DNA of 64,000 bases from Blastobasis lacticolella. Lineage: Eukaryota > Arthropoda > Insecta > Lepidoptera > Blastobasidae. Each line of letters begins with the position of its first letter. Position 1 is the stretch's first letter. The stretch covers positions 12,065,001 through 12,129,000 of the forward strand of contig LR990054.1 of NCBI GenBank assembly GCA_905147135.1. The letters are read 5' to 3'. The notes below the pieces were generated by a model, which was given only the letters and a program-made list of their open reading frames with translations, searched no databases and was not told the DNA's origin. Below, in pieces: positions 1-12,900 of this stretch. The position numbers and the translations under genes were made by a program.

Positions 1-2040
1 CTGACAAAGCGGATGATGTAATTTATTGTGCGCTACTTACCACGATTCACTAACATTAAAACTAAGAAACGATAGTTCTAGGTGCGAGTGTTTTAAGAAA
101 ATATTTCAGTATTGAGCGATTAGTAGATAAACTTTTATTTACGATACTTGTACGATTATAATTATAGCACATCAGCGCGATAACTCTGTATAAATTGTAT
201 TACTACCTTGCGTAAGTTAGTTCTAGTTCATTAACTAATCAGTATGCACATTGTATCAATCAAGTGAAGCATCAAAACTTTCTATCAAATTTATAAGGAT
301 TTATCCATCAATCAAGATCTACTATCAAGATCAGTATATTTAGCAAATACGTGTGCGTAAAAAATTTTACGTAACATTTAGTTTATTGAACAATCAGTCA
401 AGTGTTTATGTCTATAGAAATCAGGTCGCTATTTTAACAAAACCTCGTTCATTCGCCCCCCACATAACACGATCACGCGAGAGCTCGAAACGGAACACAA
501 CTCCGCTGTACGCTCTAAGTAAATAAGTTAAAAGCAATTTCTTAAAAACCGATTTATCAACGTCTTACCCCTTAACCGTTCGGTTCGGATTTAGAACCCC
601 ATTGAAGCCGGAATGTACCTTGATCCGGCCCTAATCCGTGTTGACAATACCACCCATAAATTGGTGTAAGGGGTATAAAGATCTGATATCTAAATCAAAT
701 TTCCTCAACGAAGGCTTGAGTGGGGCTTCATTGAAGCGCACATGTAAGCAAAATAGTATAACTTAAGAAAAATATATTGGGTAGGAAGATCTTAACCGAG
801 TCAATAAGCGATCCTCATCTCCGGTTTTAAAGTAATACTGCACGGAGATCCTTCTAAGAAGATTATATTTCAATAAAATGAAAGCTACTCGTATTTTTAA
901 TATCTTGACGAAGTTTGAAACCTTTCTATAGTGTGGTTTCTTTTTAAGTATAAAATCCTCGTTAATATCCGAGACTTTGTCCACCAAACCCAGATAAAAG
1001 CAGAAAATTTCGAACGAAAGTACGAAATTCGTCAAAATAAATAATACCTATGCAAAACAAGTACGAAATATATTTTATAAGTTGTCAAGGATTACGTATG
1101 GGGCTTTGTAATACCTAATTACTCATCGTCATCTTCGCGTCAATCCCGGTTGTGGTAGACCTCTTTGCCTCAATTCCGTACACACATGACGGTATTTCTT
1201 CCTCTAAAATATTTTAAGACCGTTAGAGTGAAATACGCGACTCTTTGTCAGTCTGATGGAAAAATACCGGAGACTTCGGTGATATATCTAGATACAACTA
1301 GCATGTTACATTATGGGAGACGCATTCTTTATTAGGTGCTTATAGTAAACTGATAGCCGCAGTGACCGATAGAAGGGTGCAAAAAGTAGAATATAGATTA
1401 CAATAAAGATCCCGATACAATTAAGATTTGGATTATATATAAATATTTTGAATTTATGTATTTCTCTCTCCGACATACGTAAGTCTGAAATAATTTTTGC
1501 TCCCGGAATCATGCTCTGACAGAAGAGTACTAGAGCGCGAATGATTTTTATTGCTAGTTTAATTGAATTCGCGCAATACTGCACAAGTAATATTGTTTTT
1601 GTGTTCCTATCGACAAATTAAACTGAACGGCAGGACGTGCTACAACTAGATTTTCAATATTGCGGACAATGCAGAAAAAAAATCACCAAACTCCCTTTGT
1701 ATAAAAGAATGTCATACCATCTGGCTGATTTTTGTGCGGGACTTTTACGGATTCGTTTATGTTGCTTTGTTGACTTTCCATGCGAATAAAGCTTTGACAT
1801 ATGCACTCACAGGCATAAAACGTGGCACAAGTGCTTACCACAACTAAATGTGCATCTATGCTTGTGGTTTGTTTGATTTTCGTTAATATATATTGTTTCA
1901 AAGTTACACAGGATTTAAAATTGGTATTTAAATGGAAATGTATGGAAATCACACTACGTTTGTATGGAGCGGGCTCGGGGGAGACTTCTGAGACACCACA
2001 CTTGAATATATGAACTGGACCACAATTAGAGCAAGGCGTT
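1..2040. other. Intergenic, no gene recognised
   Basis: AT-rich sequence downstream of the phosphatase gene. The few open frames are under 95 codons, overlap one another and show no family motif. I see no tRNA, splice-bounded exon or terminal repeat that I can support. Confidence 0.6.
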
Positions 2041-2149
2041 GTTTACAGATAAGTGTAGAGTCACACCATATCTGTCCGTATCACCATACCGACAGCCTAG
2101 GTGATGAATTTTATCAATTTACCCAATCCATGTCATAATTATACCAAGG

Positions 2150-2285
2150 TAGGTTACTCAGTCAAGGCACTGGACGGGTGACCATTTCTTACTTTGAGAC
2201 TGGTTGAACTTCACTCTGGCCTCTCTGTTAGGTGTGTCTCCTTAACAACTTTGGCAAAGCAAGGTTGATCAAGGTCTTCCGCTGG
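2150..2285 (+). repeat. Relic of 5S rRNA-like SINE family
   Basis: The stretch CTGGACGGGTGACC followed by a gagactggttgaactt segment and a gttaggtgt segment parallels, in the same order, the longer copy at 49805-50035. The core resembles the internal promoter (box C) half of 5S rRNA. The copy is diverged and lacks a clear 5' half, so the assignment rests on the comparison with the second copy. Confidence 0.45.
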
Positions 2286-2344
2286 GGACCCTGACGCTGA
2301 CTGAACAGGCTGGGCGGTTGGTTGAATCGGCATTAGCATCCCGT

Positions 2345-2498
2345 GACTTTTTTTTATAGTTACACTAGACAGACATTTGACCGCCACCTCACCTGGTGGT
2401 AAGTGACGATGCGGCCGATGATGGAGCCTGTCTAGGAACAACCTATTCCCTTTAGCCTTGAAGGCGTCAAATATATAATGATCAGGTAACACACTCGC
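2345..2498 (-). pseudogene. Non-LTR retrotransposon 3' end relic
   Basis: Read on the minus strand this encodes a short stretch around LPDHYIFDAFKAKGNRLFLD, the same C-terminal tail seen at 4580-4740 (FPEQYNQDAFKARVNR) and 30140-30330 (LPDQYNLDAIKVRFNR). The following 3' sequence (tcacctggtggtaagtgacgatgcggccgatgatgg on plus) is also shared among the three. This is a short, dead 3' fragment. The type of tail is common in lepidopteran non-LTR elements; clade not assigned. Confidence 0.6.
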
Positions 2499-2752
2499 AG
2501 GGAATTACGTTCCATTCCCTAGCCGTATAATTATTCCTTAGCCGGTATATTAATATTATTAGGTTACAAAAGTAGGAGGTAAGATATTACATAATATGTG
2601 TTAAAATAATTACCTGTAGGTACAAGCCTACAGGTAACTAGTCAAGGGTTTAAAGTTAATTAACTAATGCTGCGATACAGCGATGCCTCGGTAACACAGC
2701 TGCAATATCAATTCTAAAGGTAAATAAGTTGCTTTTCACTTTTTAATTATAA

Positions 2753-2806
2753 AAACACTACCAATGACAAGTATAAAAAATGTTATACTTGTCATTGGTA
2801 GTGTTT
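2753..2806. repeat. Perfect 24-bp inverted repeat with 6-nt loop
   Basis: Positions 2753-2776 and 2783-2806 are exact reverse complements, separated by aaaatg. The transcript of either strand would fold into an uninterrupted 24-bp hairpin. No flanking longer terminal repeats were found. Confidence 0.85.
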
Positions 2807-4569
2807 CAACACGTTTGCCGTCTTACGAATGCTACGTCAAGTTCCTAATTCCATTTTCTAGGTTGGGTACTATTTTTGATACACCCTTCAACAATAGCGC
2901 AGGTGTTAGTACAATGGACACGAGCCATAAAATTGTAATAACTATAAACTTACTCCCAACTACCTATAAAAAGAAACTAACAGTCCTAAAGGACATTAAT
3001 AGCTTGGACATTCTCTTGTTCTAGGCAGCATTAGCTACACTTTGTTGCTGGAAAATTTCGGGGATATTTTCGTTGGCGAGTTTTATTCCTTTCCTTTAAT
3101 ACCTTACGTATTACGTAGCGGAATCTCCATTCTACGTCACTCTAAGTACCACTTTCAACTGAAAGGGTTATGAAAATCGCCTCATACTGTAGCCAGTGAA
3201 GTCAATATTGTACTTTTCGGAGTAAATCATTCACTTCCTCCACCTTTCTTTCGTTCCGGGTCATCGTGGGCCAGGGTCATAAATCTTCCTACTGCCACCT
3301 TTTATAAATACAAGCTTTCATATAAAAAGTTGAGATAGGGGGACGTCCGCAGCATCCAAAAAAGGATCGGGCCTTCGCCACAGATCGGATGACGTCGACG
3401 AAAAAATAAAACACGCTCAGCATGAAACATGTTTTTATGATGAAACATGAAGGATGTGCGTCATAAAATTGACGGCCATGTACTTGCCAATGTAGCTGTA
3501 CAAAGTAAACACCAATACAGCCAAGCTCGTCCAATGTAGGGACGGCTGGCCTAATTAGGCTCGCATATAATCATTTCGTTTTGTTTAGTTCTCTGGCTTT
3601 CATGTGCTTCATAAATATTCATCAAAAGCCCTGAATGACCACGATCAATGCGAATATAGGTAACAGAGCTTTTCAATGGATGAATGTGGCATATTTAGGT
3701 ATATGCAAATGCTAGCTAAATTCTCACTAAGATACATTCAACTAAAATGTCAATATGTCATGTTTGTCTCTTGCCTACAAAACTGATTTAGCAGCTGATA
3801 TAACATGAATATAAATTTGGTATCTCTTGATAAATTCGGAGTTATTTCAAATAAAATTTTACTGCTCTTTTATTACAAATCCGTGATTGATTCCGGGTTC
3901 AAAATAAATTCTATAAATACTTTTCTCTATTTTTAGGCCTACTTTTATTTGTTATTTCTAAGGCAAGTTATACGCTAAAATTATCCTTACTCTTTTCATT
4001 TCCATGAACAGAAACTTGGTGCTTAGCTGCCTAGCATCACGTTTAGATATATTTACACCGCACATCATACATACTTACGTTGCGAAGACATACAAATCCT
4101 TGAATGAATAGACCTACAAGAAACAGTCCCCCAATCATGTTTTCCTTGTGAATTTCAAGCGAAGTTCATAGTAAATGTTATTTCACATTCTATTGGTTTT
4201 GGCGTAAGGTATACCTTGTTCATTAAGGGTAACAGGGCTGCGGGCACCCCTATAAAACAAAGTTTCGTCCGAACTATATCTCACGTAGGGGCTGTTTATC
4301 ACCCCACAGGAAAACGTCATTCTGACGGATAGCTACTAACCTACTCGCTGTTTTCACGTACCCGTTTCAACGGAGCTATCATTTCATGACTTTAATGTTT
4401 TTGTAGCACCCGTATTAGTAAACGTAGCGTAACTTTACACATAAGATTAGCAATAGAGACTTGTATGGCTATTCCTACCTGTCAATTTATGTCATGTTTA
4501 TTAATAGGGCTGTAGGTATGCAAATTTGTATGTAATGTATCTAAGTGCTGATTATAATTTATAAATACC
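2807..4569. other. Intergenic, nothing recognised
   Basis: About 1.7 kb without a supportable feature. Short open frames at 2764-3024 and 3289-3534 have no recognisable motif and no splice or promoter context. Confidence 0.55.
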
Positions 4570-5270
4570 TTTTTTATATTCTGACAAGGCAGGTATTTCA
4601 CCGCCATCTCACCTGTTGGTAAGTGACGAAGCGGCCGAAGATGAAGCATGCCCGTCTTGGAACTACCTATTCACTCTGGCCTTGAAGGCATCCTGATTAT
4701 ATTGTTCAGGGAACACACTCGCAGGCAACGCGTTCCATTCCTTAGCCGTACGCATTATAAAAGTCGAGCCAAAACGACTCGTGCGGATAGCTGGTAGATC
4801 CACGACATAAGGATGAAGCGCTCGCCCGGATCGCGTCTCCCGATGGCGGAATGGGGCCGGCGGAATGAGGTCGTGCAGCTGCTTCGCACACTCCGAAATG
4901 TAACCTGTAGAAGACCGACAGACGCGCAACCCTACGCCGATGTTCGAGGCTCTGCAGCCTAGCCTTAATCAACCGCGGGTCACAAATTATCTTCTTTGCA
5001 CATTTTCCACCGAATCCAAAGCCGCCAGTTGATATTTGGCTGATCCATCCCAGAGGTGGCAGCAGTACTCCATGCAGAATCGCACTTGTGCTTGATAGCT
5101 GAAGCAATTGCTTTGAAGTGAAGTACCGCCTAACCGTCGAGAGGATACCAAGTTTATTTGCTGCAGTCTTTGCTTTTGATTCGATGTACTGACCGAAGTT
5201 GAGATTTGAAGATAGCTCAACACCAAGAATCTGTAGGTTGTCGGTAATTTTCACAGGAACATCCCGAAAA
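4570..5270 (-). pseudogene. Non-LTR retrotransposon, C-terminal RT relic
   Basis: The minus strand encodes the region after the RT catalytic core of a non-LTR element: ILGVELSSNLNFGQYIESKAK, then ARLSVFYRLHFGVC, then in another frame AKQLHDLIPPAPFRHRETR and MRTAKEWNALPASVFPEQY. The RT active site is missing (5' truncation), and at least one frameshift near 4930 splits the frame. The plus-strand 4590-4740 segment is the common 3' end shared with 2345-2498 and 30080-30404. It lies downstream of the phosphatase gene and is not expected to be functional. Confidence 0.8.
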
Positions 5271-5534
5271 GTTGGAGTTAGATGGAATGGACTCCTTCCC
5301 GTCCCTCCTGGACCTACCGACTGAATAGATTTAGAAACATTTTAGAAAATTATTTTTGTAATTTACCAATTGTCTAAGGATATTAAGTACCTAATTATAT
5401 ATTCCGGCTATTAGTGATGGCACCATTAAATATATGAAGCATCTAATGTAATCTAAAGTGTTTCTCAAAAGGAAGCTTAGCTTTTGTCTACTTTTGTCTC
5501 TTTTACTGTAACCATTGTAATTATTTGTTTTATG

Positions 5535-5712
5535 TTATACGGCTGACAAATAGGCAAGCGGGCTACCTGATGGTAACCGCCGCCTATAAACATCAGCAAC
5601 ACCAGGGGAGTAACCAATGCGTTGTCCGCCTCTGAAGAAACCTCTAATACCTCTTGAACGATTCCATGTCCTAGTTTAAAGGAAACACTGTGACTGGGAT
5701 TATTCCACATCC
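5535..5712 (+). repeat. Dispersed repeat (aggcaagcgggccacctgatgg family), copy 1
   Basis: Shares gacaaataggcaagcgggc, catcagcaacaccagggg and accaatgcgttg with copies at 10868-11012 (same strand) and 28735-28945 (opposite strand). It is non-coding and probably the end of a non-autonomous or non-LTR element. Confidence 0.65.
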
Positions 5713-6530
5713 GAATCGTACGTACGTTTTAAATAGATACGGTACTGTTATATTTATGATAAATAGGTAGGTACCTACGGTACTTAATAATTTTGAAATG
5801 TCTGGATCTAGATCGCGAAAGTGTAACTAATGAATGATTTTGTCCCACAACAACCCTCCTTTAAATGCAGTCGTGTAATAAATAATATTTATTTCAAGAA
5901 ACGATATTATAATTTCCTGAAAGTTACTCAGAAAAACCTAAATTTAGCTAATTCATTAATAATAAAGTAAACCACAACAATAGAATGAATGCATTACAAT
6001 AGGTATTATATGGCAAGACAATAGCCATAGTTATGTATCTCTTCTAATTCGATGCGAAATCTCATTGTATTCCACATCCATAAATCGCAAAGGAACCCGA
6101 TTTGGTAAATCCAGGTGGCTCTTTGTTGTATTGTGTTAATAAGAATCATGTTCTTTCTCGCGGCGGCTATTACACGTCTATAGCGCACCTTTATTAGGCA
6201 TCACGCAATTGTGGCCCTCGTTAGTCTTTCACTACGCCCCATTAAAACGTGCGTACAAGTCGGAGAACATAATGTTCCCTCTAGTGCCTCTCTGTGGCTT
6301 TTATACGACCCTTTCCTGGCTTACTGCGTGTAAACACCTCCTTCGGCAGAAATCTCGCTTGTGGACGCGGAAAAAATCCGCCTTGCGCACGTAATGTTTA
6401 TTCTTGCAATGAAACTCAAGATGCCCTGTGGGGCTTGAGCTATCCTCTTTATGTTAACCGCGGGGATTCTTCACGAAATGTTGCCACAGGACGTAAGAAA
6501 TGAGAGACACGTGAAAACAAACTTATAATT
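5713..6530. other. Intergenic beyond the 3' end of the phosphatase gene
   Basis: Nothing recognised. Two overlapping plus-strand frames at 6209-6503 have no similarity that I can identify and no gene context. Confidence 0.5.
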
Positions 6531-6643
6531 TTTATTTACATATTACATCTGATATTTACAAGTAATTTAGTGCCGCACACTTAAATATTTCATTTATAAA
6601 CTCTCCCTGTACAAAATGTTGTTCATAATACACTATTTTTATT
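6531..6643 (-). terminator. Poly(A) signals of the alkaline phosphatase gene
   Basis: On the minus strand AATAAA occurs at 6643-6638 (about 30 nt after the stop codon) and again at 6536-6531 (about 135 nt after it). The second gives a more usual 3' UTR length. Which one is used cannot be decided from sequence. Confidence 0.5.
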
Positions 6644-6671
6644 TACAGGAATTATTTATATTCTACACAAA

Positions 6672-6905
6672 TCAATTGAAAAATCGTATGATGCTTAAGC
6701 TAAGCAGTGAACTAAGTAGTTTTGATATTAGGTAGCAGTACGTGATGAGCGGAGCGGGAGCGGTAGCGGAGGAGCGCGACGCTCGCTCGTCCGACATGAC
6801 GCTCGAGGCGACAACGATACGACGGCCGGTGGAGCCTTCATTCCTCGTTTCCTCAGCAGCTGACACGCTGCTGACCTCAGGTGGGACGCATTTCGGCAAT
6901 TTTGC
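6672..6905 (-). CDS. ALP: ALP coding exon 11 (C-terminal tail, stop)
   Basis: Acceptor CCCAACAG at 6913-6906, phase 0, 77 codons plus TGA. The residues (530-606) leave the catalytic fold: a Lys/Pro start, a Ser-rich spacer with SSATAPAP, then LITYCYLISKLLSSLLSLSI near the C-terminus, consistent with a GPI attachment signal. The tail is weakly conserved in the family, so the support is phase and context. Confidence 0.82.
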   Translation of the reverse strand, partial: AKLPKCVPPEVSSVSAAEETRNEGSTGRRIVVASSVMSDERASRSSATAPAPLITYCYLISKLLSSLLSLSIIRFFN

Positions 6906-9900
6906 CTGTTGGGCAAAAAAATTATTAAATTATTACAATTAAATAGCACCTTCTTTTTGACTTTAATAAAATAATAATTTGTGGTGACATAGAGATACAA
7001 ATTGATTTTCTGAATAGTTCTTTGAAGGACAATGCAACCAATTGTGCTCAAAATTTAGTTATTTAAAGTTACTTCATCATAATATCATAAAGTATGAAAT
7101 AGATTTTAGTATATTTGTGTAATCAGCTTTCTCATTAAAAACGTTTTAGCATCGTATGCTATACCTAAAGCAAAGATAACACTGTCCTAATAGACTCAAA
7201 CACTTACCGGCGCTTGAGTGAAGTTCGATGGCTCCTGACATCTCCTCGAGTGATGTGCGAGGCACGCGGCGTATGCGATGGCGTGCGGGATGTAACTCTG
7301 CTCCACCACCCCGGTAAATAGCACAGTTGCCATTGGACCTATGATAATAAGTAATTATAATTGTAACAATTTGTGACATACGTCACTCGATGATTATGGT
7401 GGAGTATCTATCTTTTCCTGGACTGGATGTGTAACCATAATCCAATCTGGTCAGGTTCCCCTGGTAGCCATGGGAACCTGACCATGATGGAGGTCAGATG
7501 GCAGTCGCTCCACTGTAATTATCTGACCTGCCAATTCTGGATCATGGTCAAGGCGGACCCCGGGCCCTCGAACGCGAGAGCATAACCGGGACATTAACGC
7601 CAAGATGATGATGATGATGATTCTATCTTTTCCTGGAATAGGTGTAGAATAAATATAGGTAGGTACTAGATAAGTTATCTTACAGGATATTTGATCAACA
7701 TTCTGATAAAATTGACAATACAAACCTACTCTTAACTGTAAATAACTCGTAAAGGGTTTCTCAATCGGGAAATAAAACAATTAAGGCTTTATCCTAAGAA
7801 ATCATCTATCCAACATTGTATTTAATTTGTAAGCTTCAGCTATAAACGCTGGAATATTAAAACGGAATTTTATGCTAATCCAGACTCGCATATCCATGTC
7901 ATTTGCATATTGAGATTAACGGTAAAATGAGCACTAGTAATAGTTTTTACGGCTATGATTTAAGTATTATCGCTAAATCATAAAAGGAAACACAAAATCC
8001 TATTTGAACGGGAGCATTATTGTATTGTATCCATAACAACAGTCTCGGTAGCAAGTAAGGTAATCAAACTGTATATCAAACAATCGTGCCAAACCATATC
8101 TATCTTCAACCTTCTCTGACACTAGACACATATTCTCGTAGCCCTAGAATTCTATTTGCAGATTACTCACCCAGAGCGTATACAGGCACATCCTCCGCAC
8201 CGTGTGTGGCCCACTGACGCGGAACTGCGGATGCGTGTACGGCATCAGCGGGAGCGGAAGAGGTAGCGTTTAACGGAATCGCCCGAGGCTCGGCATGCCC
8301 CGGTCCCGTGCCGTACAACAGCGTCGTGTACCTCAACCCGTCAATATCAGACACCACCGTGTCAGCACCTTAGCAAGAAAACGTTGAAAAGTTAATTGGG
8401 ATTATTAATTACAGCTTAAGACGTCTCAAGGGATCCGAACTTCGCCGAAAGTTCGGCTAGACGTTTTGTATGATGTTGAAGGAAAATTCACGATAAAACG
8501 TAGCTCATAAATAATTTCGCCAAAGTTAAATTACGTGTGTTTATAGGAACTTGAATCTCATTATTTTCTTGGCTCAACTTGCATGGAAAATAAAATGATA
8601 AATTTATAAGGAAAGAGAATAATTTAATATTATCTTCCGCAAAACGATAGCAAAATGTTGATATGGTAATGAGCGGAATTTCACAAGCTTTAGGATATTA
8701 CGTGGGTAGACAAGGTTTGCGTAAAGTAATATATTTACTGCTTTTCTGCTTTTTCATTTTCATTCAGTGAAACCATTTTTGAAAATATGAGGACCATTAG
8801 TCTGAAGGCATGTTTTTCACGTGTTGGTTGAAAGCTATCATGGTCTCTTCCAGCCCGGTAAAATCTTAGATTTTTTGGGAAAATAAAGAAATACATGGTG
8901 TCAGGTTTGTCCTGTGTGCGGGATGAGTCAGACCGATATATCAAATTACCCAGGACAGGATGGCCTCTCGGCGTAGCCTGACCACCAAAGGTCATGACAT
9001 GGCCGTGGTCTGCTGTCACCACGATTAGAGTCTCCGCAGGGTTGACTCTCTCCAGGGCTGCGAGCAATGCCGTCTCCAGCTCCAGGGTCTCATCCAAGGC
9101 CCGGAATGGGTTATTGTAATGGTGGGCGTGGTCGATTCTACCTCCTGTACAAAAGTAAATAAAAATCAATGCCACGCCTTTATTGAGCAAATATGAAACA
9201 TTTGAATATAAATTATATTTATTTATAATTTTTTTCTTTATAATTAGAAATACCCCATAACTATATTGTTCTTTCATATACGAGTATAAAAAATAAATCT
9301 ATAAGTGAAAACATAAGATACAATGTTCTAAATATAGATTTCATTGGAAGCCATTATTACATTTCATAGACGCGTCTAACGCTGCCTGTTTTAGAGCTTA
9401 TTCTCATGATGTATCGGTTTACACCATTACGTACCTATTCTCAGTTCAAAAGTTTGAAGGTAGTATTAGGTTATTTTTATTCCTAAGTTTCCCCAACAAA
9501 CCTTCCAACAGCAAGAAGAATCCCTTTTCGTTCTTTAACAGTATTGAGAGTGCTGCTCTCGTCATGTCAGCCAAGGACGGGTCGTCGGCCTTGACTGCCG
9601 CGCCCGCACTCGCGCCCTCCTCCGCGTCCGCTACCGCTCCCCGCTCCGCGTTGAACTCCATGTGTGAGTACTCGAATAGGCCTGTCGACAATTCAACAGT
9701 CAAACACAGTCTTTTTGCAGCTCCCAGACATGTGTTAAGATGTGTACAAATGTTTGTACAAAGATATTTACAAAAGGGACTTCCCACTGTAATTTTTTAC
9801 GTATATGTTTGTGTTATAACACATAGCTTTTTCGAATCTTTGTACACCTCTTGACACATGTTAGGGAGCGGCATTAAATACGCCTACCGTCAATGGACAA

Positions 9901-12900
9901 TCCATAATAACTATCAAACAAGAAAGTAGGTGCCGCCCCTATTAAATTATGCTTACGATGGATGATCAAGACTACGATATATCAGGCTTGTGCTTGCTGC
10001 ACTCAATACTCTATTTACCCGGCCTATGTTTGTGATCCTATATACAAGCTTAGGCTTTAATGTGAGGCATCTATTGATGTTATCTATTCATCTTATGATA
10101 GATGATCAAGACTCTACGTGTATATTAGAATGCGCAAATGACTAAGTACGGCGTGACGGCATATTTCGGCGCGCACATGCGGCATAAGGTGCACTAATAG
10201 ACGATTGGTTCCATACATAAAAGCCTTAGCCTGTAGGATCTTAAACACATGCCGGGTACAGAGATTATTCAGTGCCACAAGCTGTAATAGTCTGATATAT
10301 CAATCACATTTAAATGGGATATACGCTAAGAAGAATCATTCATCTTGTCATACTCGGTTGTGACTCGACCTTTTCGGAGATATTTTGTTTGACAATTAAT
10401 CATTGGAGCCTGTAGGTTGGCTATACATGCCCTCATAGCTACATACTAAGTTTAATCCCACTTTATTTTAATTTTACAAAAAGTATACAAATTCCTTATT
10501 TACTCTACAGTAATAAATCTTCGATTCCAGCTCCTTTTTAAATTATTTGTGGGAATCGTTTTCTTTTATCGACACAATTAAATACAGCACGGCTAGCACA
10601 AGTGTGCTCTCGCGCGTGATAAGCGAGAAAAGGCGCGAAATAGATACTGCTATCTCTTTCGTCTTAGTATTGAGAGAAGGTAACAAACGCTCTATCGCGG
10701 TGCGATCGATGTGACGGGCACACTTGTTCTAGCCGCGCTGGTTTTTTATTTTTTGTTACGAACATAATACATTGTTCGCCATTCATAATACCATAGTGAT
10801 CCACCTCTATCCCTAATAGATAATCAATGTTTCACAATCCAAGCTTTTGTGATCACATTCCATTTTTTTTTTGTATGACATAAAAAATAATGGAAACAAA
10901 CAAACTGTACGCAAACAGGCAAACAGGCAAGCGGGCCACCTGCTGGAAAGTGCTCGCCACTGCCAATAGGCATTAGCAACACCAAGAGTATCGCCAATGC
11001 GTTGCGGCAGAAACACAACACTATTTGAAAGAGTATTGTTTAGCTACGGTATTCTGTAAGTTGGAGGTACTTCCCCAGTCGGGCGGCTCCAATTCGAGCG
11101 GGATACCCCGCTATGCCCTACCTCTCTCAAAACCACCATACCATTTGCGGATCAGTAAGTCAAAGAGCTGCGGTAGTGGCTTAAAGCCCCATCCATCTAA
11201 TCAAACATCGGATGAAAGTCGGCTTTGACAAACAAAAGTGGACCAGCCTGTGAATATCGAATGGACCGCGGTAGCCGTGTGGCGGCGGCTTAATATAATC
11301 TCATTTTGAATTCTTATTTACAATTCAAACTCCGACTAAAACAGGATTAAAAGGATTTCGGTGGTATTACAAAATAGCGGCACTGATTACAATGTAAAGT
11401 CTGCCAAGAGTAAATATTTCAAAACTCTGCTTTGGAGAGAGCGAATTGGTGGGGAATTTCGGATTTATGACAAACGGGCGATTGTTCTAATTATGGAATT
11501 CGAGTCAACTCGCAGTCCACTTGTTTGGGTCTATTGTTTCGTGTTAATTGCCTTTCATAGCATCGGTTGAAAGAGTTTCGCTTTAAATTAACGAGCTCTC
11601 AATTGCATTGGCTAGTTTTAATCAAAAGTTTTCGTTCAACTTTGTATTGTTTAAAAGTCTCATTTTTAAATAATTATTAGTTAGTTAGCTAATCTAGCAT
11701 GCATGTTTCAAATTGTAGACTTAAATTACCTAACCGACAGAAAAAGTCCCCCGACTAAGTTTACATATAGGTACTCAAATATTTTCTAAACTAATGACCC
11801 GATTTTAATGAAACAAAGTTCATCAATGATTCAAAATGAAAGAAAATAGCATCATCTAAATCGGTCTGTTCGTTCGGGAACTATGATGTCGCAGACAGAC
11901 ACACAGATACACACAACAAACTTAGAACACACCTCTTTTTTTCGCCGAAGATTAATCACAAAATGCAGTACTAGTACGTATCATGAATTCAGCCTGTCAG
12001 TCATAATTCTTAGAAGCGGAAAGACGCTCAATGCTTATGCAAAATTGCTAAAACGTGCTAATACATCCCGCCTTCTGTGATATAATAAATAACCTCCTCT
12101 ATTTGTAAAGGTTCCCTGAAATGCTGCGTAAGCCCCCAACCCTTAAACAAAACCCGACAAAGGGCCGAGATTTCTTAAATATTCCTTGGTAGCTATTGCG
12201 GCCGGAGTGTATAGAAGTGAATGTTATAATGAAAAAAATATGACTTTGTAACCAGCTGCATAATACTAACAACTTTTATGAGCCTTTAGTCATTTTACTC
12301 GGCGTCGGTTAGTACAAAGCCTTTTTAATAATAAATTGTATCCAATAAAGTGTATAACCATAACGTTCATGGTCTGCTAACGACTTTTGCAATAAAGTCC
12401 CACCAAGTATTTATACACATACTAAATTGCTACTTGCAAACTGAACAATGGATATTTGTTGCAACGAACAGTGCGTACTGTTAATACGAATTTATTGATC
12501 GTTAAGCATGAATTGTTAATTCATCTCTCATTATTCTGTACGAAATGGGGGCGAAATGGAGAAGAATGAGCAAGTTAGCAGAGCCTAGCAAGTTAGTAGC
12601 CGGGATACAGGCCAAAAGATGATGATGATCTTCTTCTTAGCGTGTCAATGACAAACACTATGACACTATGACAATGTAGTGGCTCAAAACTTAACCATAT
12701 TGACAGCACTCTCGGTGGCTGTCATAAGGCCCAACTGTGTGCAGGTGTTTGGGCACGCTGGACACGATAAGGAAAATAACTTCGGCTAATGGCATAATCA
12801 ATAGATGTATTCCTAGTTGTATCTTACCCAATAAATAGTCCACAGTTCTCGGATCAATTTTGGCCAGCGATTGTTTTGAATGGATGTACTGGGCGCGCAA

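Noticed and set aside
8735..9277. 180-codon minus-strand frame taken as one protein
   Set aside because: Only 8950-9144 is phosphatase; the outer parts are intron read-through beyond valid GT-AG sites.
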